12,211 bases of DNA. It comes from Actinomycetota bacterium (lineage in GTDB: Bacteria; Actinomycetota; Actinomycetes; Nanopelagicales; Nanopelagicaceae). The notes beneath the pieces are model-generated. The model saw nothing but the letters and a program-made list of their open reading frames with translations, did no database searches and was not told the DNA's origin. Where the stretch lies: NCBI GenBank assembly GCA_009702465.1, contig WLHY01000012.1, forward strand, positions 1-12,211. Reading direction: 5' to 3'. How positions within the stretch are numbered: the first letter of the stretch is position 1; each line of letters begins with the position of its first letter. Made by a program: the position numbers and the translations under genes. Below, one piece after another: positions 7,086 to 12,211 of this stretch.

Positions 7086-8699
7086 TCAGATTCTGATTTG
7101 GTTAGCGCAGCTATCTACTGGTTTTTTACTAATGCTTGGCTTAGGTGTTGGAGTAGGAGTCGGCAGAACCGGACCTTGAACAACATTAAGGGTTAATGGC
7201 AATTCAATCTCAGCATGTGTTTTTGTAGTATCGACAAAATTAACAGTGCCAGGGATCGATCCTGCAGGTACGCCGATTAATCTAATTAACCATCGACCAC
7301 TGGCTGCCCGAACAGCACTTTGTGATTTAATTTTGATTGTTTTATCAGTTGGTCTAAAAACAACTGTTCCAGTAACAACTGGTGAACCAATATTGCGATT
7401 AACCTCGACACTTATTTCAACTGGTTGATTGGTCGTATTGCTTGCAACCGAGAGAATATTCATGGCAGTTGGTTCATTAACCGGCATTAAATCTGCTGGT
7501 TCTGGCTGCCACTTACCCTTTACCAATGACATAAATGTTTCAGGTGTGCCTCGGAAAACATTTAAATCTAATCTGCCACTCGGTACACCGTACTTTGGAC
7601 CAATTCCGCAGGATGAGTACTGCCAAATCTGCCATTGAGATGAACAGTTAGCGGTGCTCCAAGAGTGAACAAAACAACCAACAGTTTTTAAACCAGGTTG
7701 GGCAATTGGATCCGCTGGATTAATTCCATACTGCGCAAGCCAAAGTGGATACTGACGCAGCTTTTCACTTCGAACCATTGCACTCTCTAGAAAACTGGCA
7801 TATGAGTAAAGAAATGGTTTGCGGCCAGTTTTTTCAGCAACTGTTTCAAGCCAGGTCTCTGCCCATGCTGTAACAAGTGATCGACCTAAGTACTTTGTGC
7901 AATTTCCAGAGGTATTTCTGCGCACGCAATTTTGTTCTAGATCTAGGGCGACTGGCAGATCCATTTCATTGTATCCACCCAAAGATGCCAATCGCCAAAT
8001 TACTTTTTGGGCCTGCGCTCTTGCATCACGTTGTATGTAAGCTAAATCTGTACTGTCTGGAAGGTATGCGAAGTGATACATTCCGGTATAAATACCTGCA
8101 GCTTGTGCTGCATTTCGATCTTCCACCAACCATCGCATAGTTAATTGGTCAGCTCTTTCCTGTGAATCTGAGCCCTTAATTAAAACAAATCGCATTCCAG
8201 CTTTAAACTTCTTTTGAAAATCAATTGGCTTATCATTTGGATGTTGCCATCTACTGATATCAGTTCCATGAATATGACCACCAGGTCCATATCCGGCAAG
8301 TAATGTATTTTGATCAGCAAAGGTTAATGAGTTATCAATTTTAAAATTTGCAGTTTTTGATATGTTCTTTTTATTGCCTACTACCGCAATAGCTTGATAC
8401 TGGCCCTCTGCCTTTACTGCGGTGGCCACTGTGGTAATTCGCCAGGATCCACTGCTTGATGAGGTGGTCTTTAACGATGTTTTATTCCAAGTTACGCCAT
8501 TAAAGGAGTTAATACTTATTGCTGCTCTTGCCGCAGGTTTTACCTGACCGTAAAAGGTAATGATCGATTCACCAGCTTTTGGCGTGGTTGAAACATTTAA
8601 AGTTACTGAAACAGTTGCCGCATTTGCAGGCTGGATTAAATTTCCAACCATCATCACTAGCGATAAGGCAAGAATGCCCAATTTTTTAAAACTTATCAT
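7086..8699 (-). CDS. Secreted GH25 lysozyme (N-acetylmuramidase) with Ig-like domains
   Basis: Predicted peptidoglycan muramidase acting outside the membrane on MurNAc-GlcNAc linkages. The 537 residues run: signal peptide 1-28 (basic MISFKK, hydrophobic core, likely cut after PANA); a beta-rich Ig-like region at about 29-123; the GH25 catalytic barrel at about 141-390; a second Ig-like domain at about 408-507 (VTGTVVFRP near 442-450, PGTVNFVD near 483-490); and a PTPTPTPKP linker at 513-521. GH25 marks are GTDISRWQ (Asp147), FVLIKGSD, GMYHFAYL at 206-213 and the catalytic LDLE with Asp253 and Glu255. Only 16 residues follow the linker, ending VDSCANQIRI, so no wall-binding domain is attached there. 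Its ATG overlaps the upstream stop (ATGA at 8696-8699). It may serve wall turnover or attack on neighbours; sequence cannot decide. Confidence 0.9.
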   Translation of the reverse strand: MISFKKLGILALSLVMMVGNLIQPANAATVSVTLNVSTTPKAGESIITFYGQVKPAARAAISINSFNGVTWNKTSLKTTSSSSGSWRITTVATAVKAEGQYQAIAVVGNKKNISKTANFKIDNSLTFADQNTLLAGYGPGGHIHGTDISRWQHPNDKPIDFQKKFKAGMRFVLIKGSDSQERADQLTMRWLVEDRNAAQAAGIYTGMYHFAYLPDSTDLAYIQRDARAQAQKVIWRLASLGGYNEMDLPVALDLEQNCVRRNTSGNCTKYLGRSLVTAWAETWLETVAEKTGRKPFLYSYASFLESAMVRSEKLRQYPLWLAQYGINPADPIAQPGLKTVGCFVHSWSTANCSSQWQIWQYSSCGIGPKYGVPSGRLDLNVFRGTPETFMSLVKGKWQPEPADLMPVNEPTAMNILSVASNTTNQPVEISVEVNRNIGSPVVTGTVVFRPTDKTIKIKSQSAVRAASGRWLIRLIGVPAGSIPGTVNFVDTTKTHAEIELPLTLNVVQGPVLPTPTPTPKPSISKKPVDSCANQIRI

Positions 8700-8956
8700 T
8701 GCTCAATTATGGATGCATCTTCTCCAAAAACTCGTTTAATCGCCGCAATTAATCTTGCAGTGTGATCTGGATTGCGAGTTGCTTTAAAATCATGCGGGCC
8801 AGCAAACTTCTGACTATCAGCAAAATCTAAGGTTAATTGATGATTTTCATAAGAAACTAACCGGGCATCAAAAAATGCTAGCCAGGTGATTCGATCCTCC
8901 ATTAAAAGTAAATCTAAAACTTCATTCCATCTTGCTTTGATCTCAGAAAGTTGCAT
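8696..8956 (-). CDS. Small protein resembling DnaX (tau) C-terminal domain
   Basis: An 86-residue cytoplasmic protein without signal or membrane segment. Its pattern is IKARWNEVLDLL (residues 6-17), then TWLAFFDARLVSYE (24-37), LTLDFADSQKFAG (41-53), and a last helix and strand LIAAIKRVFGEDASII (69-84). This matches by eye the C-terminal domain that ends many Gram-positive and actinobacterial DnaX proteins (I..W..VL...........L..A....L....L.L.F...........N.......L...L...FG). There it follows the gamma/tau ATPase and helps contact polymerase or helicase. No ATPase or zinc motif is present here, so it is a free-standing domain. It overlaps the GH25 gene by 4 bases and follows the membrane-protein gene by 3. 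The homology call is by pattern memory only; an unrelated small alpha/beta fold is possible. Confidence 0.55.
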   Translation of the reverse strand: MQLSEIKARWNEVLDLLLMEDRITWLAFFDARLVSYENHQLTLDFADSQKFAGPHDFKATRNPDHTARLIAAIKRVFGEDASIIEQ

Positions 8957-8959
8957 TAC

Positions 8960-9199
8960 TTAGATAGCGAATCCATACACAATTGCTGCACAAAAAATAA
9001 TCAAGGCTGTAATTTTTATGCTTTTGCGAAGTAAAAATGATTTGAACGGTGGAATAAAGGTAATTAACAAGCCGATGATTCCAAGGCCAACCAATACTGA
9101 GCTGGTATTCAAATTATTGGCATTTCCAGTTTGGTACCTTAAATTAATTAATCCAATCGCCAGCAGGGCGTATGCACCGAATCGATAATTATTGATCAT
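8960..9199 (-). CDS. Small three-helix membrane protein, function unknown
   Basis: A 79-residue hydrophobic protein not recognised as a known family. Likely membrane segments are at about 6-20 (RFGAYALLAIGLINL), 32-50 (TSSVLVGLGIIGLLITFIP) and 60-78 (SIKITALIIFCAAIVYGFA). A polar loop rich in Asn and Thr lies at 22-33 and a short basic PPFKSFLLRK loop between helices two and three, placing that loop inside by the positive-inside rule. There are no obvious catalytic residues. Its ATG overlaps the SDR stop (ATGA at 9196-9199) and its TAA is 3 bases before the next start, which is strong evidence that it is a real translated gene within the group. Confidence 0.75.
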   Translation of the reverse strand: MINNYRFGAYALLAIGLINLRYQTGNANNLNTSSVLVGLGIIGLLITFIPPFKSFLLRKSIKITALIIFCAAIVYGFAI

Positions 9200-9954
9200 T
9201 TAGGTATCCGAAGTGAGTGCAATCCACCATCGATATTCAAAGTTGTTCCTGTAGTGGATGCTTGCAGTGGACTGGCTAGAAAGATAATTGCCGAAGCGAT
9301 TTCATCAGGGGTAACTAATCGACCCATTGGTTGCCGAGCAGCGAGTGCATCACGGGCGGCATTTGCATCATCAGATTGATTTAATAATCTTTGTACCCAT
9401 GGTGTATCTGTCGTAGCAGGGTTTACCGCATTAACTCTAATTTTATCTTTTATGTGATCGGTCGCCATAGCCAAAGTTAAGGTGAGGATCGCACCCTTTG
9501 AAGCGCTGTATGCAGCTCTATTTGGAATTCCATCTGTTGCTGCAATAGAGGCAGTATTAACAATTGCTGGAGTTTTTGATTTACGAAGTAGTGGAATCGC
9601 TGCCCGTGATACACGTGCTGTTCCAATTACATTTACATTTAAAACCTTTTGCCAAATCTCATCTGTCTCATGCTCTACCGTAGTAAGTGAGCCAATTCCA
9701 GCGTTATTTATCAAGATATCTAATTGTGAGCTTTGTTTACTAAACTCTGCGAAGGCATTAGATACTGAGTTGTTATCACCAATATCGCACTTAATGAACT
9801 TTGCTACGCCAGCCATCTGACCTTCAGCTAGATCAAAACCAAATACTGTGGCGCCACGATCAGTTAGTCCTTTAGCAACAGCTAATCCAATACCAGAGCC
9901 GGCTCCGGTAATAATTGCAGTTAAACCGCTGAACTCTTTCTCAATCACCTTCAT
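9196..9954 (-). CDS. SDR-family dehydrogenase, 2-keto-3-deoxy-L-fuconate dehydrogenase-like
   Basis: Classical short-chain dehydrogenase/reductase of 252 residues. The cofactor loop TGAGSGIG is at 16-23, Asp41 at the end of the second strand favours NAD(H), and NNAG is at 83-86. The catalytic Ser136, Tyr149 and Lys153 lie in NTAS and YSASK, and the C-terminal IDGG is present. The stretch TPWVQRLL at 184-191 followed by ARQPMGRLVTPDEIA (206-220) is characteristic of 2-keto-3-deoxy-L-fuconate dehydrogenases and relatives. These oxidise a 2-keto-3-deoxy sugar acid to a 2,4-diketo acid. The divergent FAH gene agrees with a sugar-acid role, but substrate is inferred only. The ATG at 9954 is the first start. 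A GTG at 9948 stands exactly 6 bases after TAGTAT and could be the true leaderless start. Confidence 0.85.
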   Translation of the reverse strand: MKVIEKEFSGLTAIITGAGSGIGLAVAKGLTDRGATVFGFDLAEGQMAGVAKFIKCDIGDNNSVSNAFAEFSKQSSQLDILINNAGIGSLTTVEHETDEIWQKVLNVNVIGTARVSRAAIPLLRKSKTPAIVNTASIAATDGIPNRAAYSASKGAILTLTLAMATDHIKDKIRVNAVNPATTDTPWVQRLLNQSDDANAARDALAARQPMGRLVTPDEIASAIIFLASPLQASTTGTTLNIDGGLHSLRIPK

Positions 9955-9961
9955 ATACTAT
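9955..9961. promoter_or_regulatory. Overlapping divergent -10 elements in a 14-base spacer
   Basis: The bases ATACTAT hold TACTAT on the + strand (9956-9961), 7 bases before the FAH ATG at 9969. On the - strand they hold TAGTAT (9960 to 9955), 6 bases before the GTG at 9948 within the SDR start. Both hexamers keep T1, A2 and T6 of the -10 consensus and share five base pairs. The spacing on both sides suits leaderless starts about 21 bases apart. TACTAT is also the -10 proposed for tRNA-Asn. There is no room for separate 5' UTRs. Confidence 0.5.
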
Positions 9962-9968
9962 TGCGTGT

Positions 9969-10862
9969 ATGGCGCAGACCAAAACAGCAACCTCAGCATT
10001 TATCGCTGTGATTCATACCGCCGCTCACCAATACCGGATCACAAAATCAATTGATGGAAAGTACTTTGCCATTCCAAAAGTTATGACAATCTCTGATGCC
10101 CTCGAGTTACCGCTCAACCAGTTCAAATCTTTATTTGACCAAGCTGGCACTGAAGAGATCTTTGGTTCACTTGCTGCACCAATTGCTGCTGACTCTGAGA
10201 TTTGGGGAGCTGGAGTTACCTACCAGCGCTCTCGTGATGCTCGCAAAGAGGAGAGCGGAATTCCAGATGTCTACCAATTAGTTTATGAAGCAGATCGACC
10301 AGAGTTGTTTTTTAAGGCAACTGCTAGGCGCACAGTTGGCACAAATTCAAATGTTGGAATTAGAGCCGATGCATTAACTTCAGTACCAGAGCCTGAGGTT
10401 GCAATCGTAGTAAATAAGTACCGAGAATTAATTGGTTTAACTATTTGCAATGATATGACATCTAGAAATATCGAGGGTGAAAATCCACTTTATCTTTCGC
10501 AAGCAAAGATTTACCATGGTTCAAATGCGGTTGGTCCAATGATTAGACCAATCTGGGAGATCACCGATTACAGCTCACTATCAATCGATGCAAAGATTGA
10601 ACGTGGTGCCAATATTGTTTGGCAGGCGCAAACCTCACTTGCCCAATTAAATCGAAGCTTTACCGATTTAATTGAATACCTATTTAGATGCCAATCATTT
10701 CCAGTTGGTGCAATACTTTCTACCGGTACTGGAATTGTGCCACCGCTTGATATCTCACTTCAGGCAGGGGATGTCGTAACAATTAATGTTGAAGAGGTTG
10801 GTCAGCTAGTGAACAAGGTAGTTACTACTCCACTTGATATAAATGAACGAGAGAATTTATGA
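9969..10862 (+). CDS. Fumarylacetoacetate hydrolase-family protein, 2-keto-3-deoxy-pentonate dehydratase-like
   Basis: A 297-residue FAH-superfamily enzyme. The divalent-metal ligands are Glu141, Glu143 and Asp162 in PEPEVAIVV and CNDMTSRNIEG. The run SRNIEGENPLYLSQAKIYHG (165-184) is typical of the subgroup containing 2-keto-3-deoxy-L- or D-arabonate dehydratases (AraD1/KdaD-like). STGTGIVPP at 251-259 is the conserved loop near the active site, and LQAGDVVTINVEEVG at 264-278 closes the domain. The N-terminal ~100 residues form the smaller, variable domain. A 2,4-diketo-3-deoxy acid hydrolase is the main alternative and would pair well with the divergent SDR. The ATG is 14 bases from the SDR ATG; no Shine-Dalgarno is visible and TACTAT lies 7 bases upstream, suggesting leaderless expression. 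It overlaps the next gene by 4 bases. Confidence 0.82.
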   Translation: MAQTKTATSAFIAVIHTAAHQYRITKSIDGKYFAIPKVMTISDALELPLNQFKSLFDQAGTEEIFGSLAAPIAADSEIWGAGVTYQRSRDARKEESGIPDVYQLVYEADRPELFFKATARRTVGTNSNVGIRADALTSVPEPEVAIVVNKYRELIGLTICNDMTSRNIEGENPLYLSQAKIYHGSNAVGPMIRPIWEITDYSSLSIDAKIERGANIVWQAQTSLAQLNRSFTDLIEYLFRCQSFPVGAILSTGTGIVPPLDISLQAGDVVTINVEEVGQLVNKVVTTPLDINERENL

Positions 10863-11761
10863 GCCATGTAATTTGGACGCAGTGGGATGATCTAGAGGTT
10901 CCAGCAGCCTTTAAAAAATTATCTCCAGCAAATACGCCAACTGATGGTGGAGATTTTTCCCAGGTTACCTTTTATGTCCCCTCCTATATGGGTGGCCGAC
11001 CAGCCCTCGAGTTAACCAAGGCAATGCCTAATTTAAAAATTTTACAAATGCCGAATGCTGGCTATGACGATGCAATGGAGTTTGTAAGACCAGGAATGAC
11101 ATTGTGTAATGGTCGAAGCATTCATGATGATTCAACGGCAGAGCTTGCAGTTGGCTTAACAATCGCTTCGCTGCGAGGATTTCCAGAGTTTGTTCGAAAT
11201 CAAGATAAAGGTAAATGGGTTCATACTCGCGAGAAATCAATTAATGATCGCAAAATTGGTGTAATCGGCTTTGGTTCAATTGGTTCAACAGTTGCACGTA
11301 TGCTCTCTGGATTTTCAGTGACTGTTATGCCATTTACCCAAAGTGGTCGTGATAACACCACGCCTATCTCTGAACTAGATCAGCACCTACCAACTTTGGA
11401 TGTAATCATTTTGATTTTGCCATTAACTAAAGAGAGCAAGCATTTGTTTAATGCTGCTCGATTAGCGTTAATGAAGGATGGCGCCTTGCTGGTAAATGTG
11501 GCGCGTGGACCAATTGTTGATACTGATGCATTAGTTAAAGAGTTAAACTCGGGAAGAATTACCGCAGCCTTGGATGTAACTGATCCAGAGCCACTTCCAG
11601 AAGGTCATCCACTTTGGAGCGCTAAGGGAGTTTTGATCTCACCACATGTTGGTGGAAATACAACTGCATTTGAACCAAGAGCTAGAAGATTGATTAAATC
11701 TCAATTAGATTTATTGGCAGCAGGTAAGCCGCTAAACAACATTATCGTGGCTGGTAATTAG
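10859..11761 (+). CDS. D-isomer-specific 2-hydroxyacid dehydrogenase
   Basis: A 300-residue NAD(P)-dependent oxidoreductase that interconverts a 2-keto acid and its D-2-hydroxy acid. The nucleotide loop GFGSIG is at 137-142. The catalytic triad is Arg216 (VNVARG), Glu244 (DPEPLPEGHPLW) and His263 (SPHVGG). After the second Rossmann strand (VTVMPFTQSGR, 154-164) the usual acidic residue that binds the NAD ribose is absent and Ser/Arg occur instead, hinting at NADP(H). The N-terminal substrate domain ends near 125. It begins in an ATGA overlap with the FAH gene, so the two are translationally coupled; the substrate may be a keto acid from that pathway, or glyoxylate/hydroxypyruvate as in related enzymes. 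Its 3' end overlaps the convergent TIM-barrel gene by 20 bases. Confidence 0.88.
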   Translation: MSHVIWTQWDDLEVPAAFKKLSPANTPTDGGDFSQVTFYVPSYMGGRPALELTKAMPNLKILQMPNAGYDDAMEFVRPGMTLCNGRSIHDDSTAELAVGLTIASLRGFPEFVRNQDKGKWVHTREKSINDRKIGVIGFGSIGSTVARMLSGFSVTVMPFTQSGRDNTTPISELDQHLPTLDVIILILPLTKESKHLFNAARLALMKDGALLVNVARGPIVDTDALVKELNSGRITAALDVTDPEPLPEGHPLWSAKGVLISPHVGGNTTAFEPRARRLIKSQLDLLAAGKPLNNIIVAGN

Positions 11762-12211
11762 GCCAATACTTCTTTATTTTCTCCCTTAAGAAATCAGCGC
11801 TCTCATGCATCTGCTCCATGCCATCAACACCATCTTCAATAGAGATCCAAGAATCAAAGCCAACCGCTTTTAGAGTTGAAAAGATTGCATCGTAATCATT
11901 TAACCCTTTGCCAATTACGCCATGCTTGAAAAATGAGACATAACCGGCGGTTCCACCCTCTGCTTTGCGCAGATCTTCAATTGTGCCATTAGCTAAGTAG
12001 CGATCACTAGCGTGCATAGTCACAACTCGGTGCTTTACCTTTTCTAATAACTCAAGTGGCTCTTCACCAGCAGCAATGGCATTTGATGGATCAAAGTTAA
12101 CTGCAAAGGTTGGGGATGGAATGCGATTTACTAGATCTACAAAGACATCCATCATCTGGGCGAACTCAGGTTCGGTCCAGAAATCATCCTTGTAATGATT
12201 TTCAATAATTA
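11742..12211 (-). CDS. Sugar phosphate isomerase/epimerase-like TIM barrel, C-terminal part (5' end outside window)
   Basis: A xylose-isomerase-like (AP endonuclease 2 superfamily) barrel protein. The frame stays open to the right edge, so the ATG at 12155 is internal: residues before it read IIENHYKDDFWTEPEFAQ and include a conserved metal-binding Glu. Counting from the edge, candidate metal ligands are Glu3 (IENH), Asp40 (NFDPSN), His66 (TMHASDRYL) and Glu125 (ISIEDG). HGVIGKGLNDYDAIF at 96-110 is typical of the family, as is the C-terminal helix. About 155 residues are visible, half or more of the usual 270-300. The reaction is probably isomerisation or epimerisation of a keto sugar or inositol-like compound, substrate unknown. 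It is convergent with the 2-hydroxyacid dehydrogenase gene, its TAA lying inside that gene. Confidence 0.87.
   Translation of the reverse strand, partial: IIENHYKDDFWTEPEFAQMMDVFVDLVNRIPSPTFAVNFDPSNAIAAGEEPLELLEKVKHRVVTMHASDRYLANGTIEDLRKAEGGTAGYVSFFKHGVIGKGLNDYDAIFSTLKAVGFDSWISIEDGVDGMEQMHESADFLREKIKKYWPNYQPR

Noticed and set aside
11742..12155. Complete 137-residue gene starting at ATG 12155
   Set aside because: The frame continues to the window edge and includes the conserved IENH metal-ligand segment upstream of that ATG. The gene is a window-truncated longer one.
1..12211. Mobile elements, CRISPR arrays, phage or defence genes
   Set aside because: No transposase, integrase, repeat-spacer pattern, terminal inverted repeat or defence motif was found on either strand. 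The tRNA-Asn has no integrase or duplicated 3' end nearby, so it is not an evident integration site.

Overview
The window looks like a chromosomal segment of a low-GC, streamlined actinobacterium. The likely type is a freshwater planktonic acI / Nanopelagicales-like organism, but this placement is an inference. Three things point that way: the gene order glycyl-tRNA synthetase, dusB, dgt, dnaG, which is familiar from Actinobacteria; an actinobacterial-type DusB C-terminal tail ending in SGG; and A/T-rich codon use with almost no intergenic DNA. No phage, IS, integrase, CRISPR or plasmid feature was seen. The longest stretch without a protein gene is about 160 bases, and it holds a tRNA.

Left block (1-5548, + strand): the 3' end of glyQS, dusB, a membrane-anchored YdcF/DUF218-type protein, dgt (dNTP triphosphohydrolase) and dnaG (primase). 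Gaps are 0-31 bases, so this reads as one co-directional housekeeping group for translation, tRNA modification and replication. Next come a good promoter candidate, a small hairpin, a tRNA-Asn(GUU) gene and a 79-residue single-ACT-domain protein whose ATG lies one base after the tRNA 3' end.

Middle block (5954-9954, - strand): transcription would run from 9954 down to 5954 through an SDR dehydrogenase, a three-helix membrane protein, a small protein resembling the C-terminal domain of DnaX (tau), a secreted GH25 lysozyme and galT. Two junctions are ATGA overlaps and one gap is 3 bases, so they are probably one transcript despite unrelated functions.

Right block (9969-12211): an FAH-family enzyme resembling 2-keto-3-deoxy-pentonate dehydratases overlaps a D-2-hydroxyacid dehydrogenase by 4 bases on the + strand. 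A sugar-phosphate isomerase/epimerase-like TIM barrel on the - strand overlaps the dehydrogenase tail-to-tail and runs off the right edge. The divergent SDR resembles 2-keto-3-deoxy-L-fuconate dehydrogenases. Together these four suggest non-phosphorylative breakdown of a sugar acid, with the substrate unknown.

The most interesting points are regulatory and architectural. The ACT mRNA may be made leaderless by tRNA 3' processing. The 14-base divergent spacer between SDR and FAH genes carries overlapping -10-like elements on both strands. A DnaX-tail-like domain appears as a free-standing gene. No clearly novel multi-gene defence or mobile system is visible.
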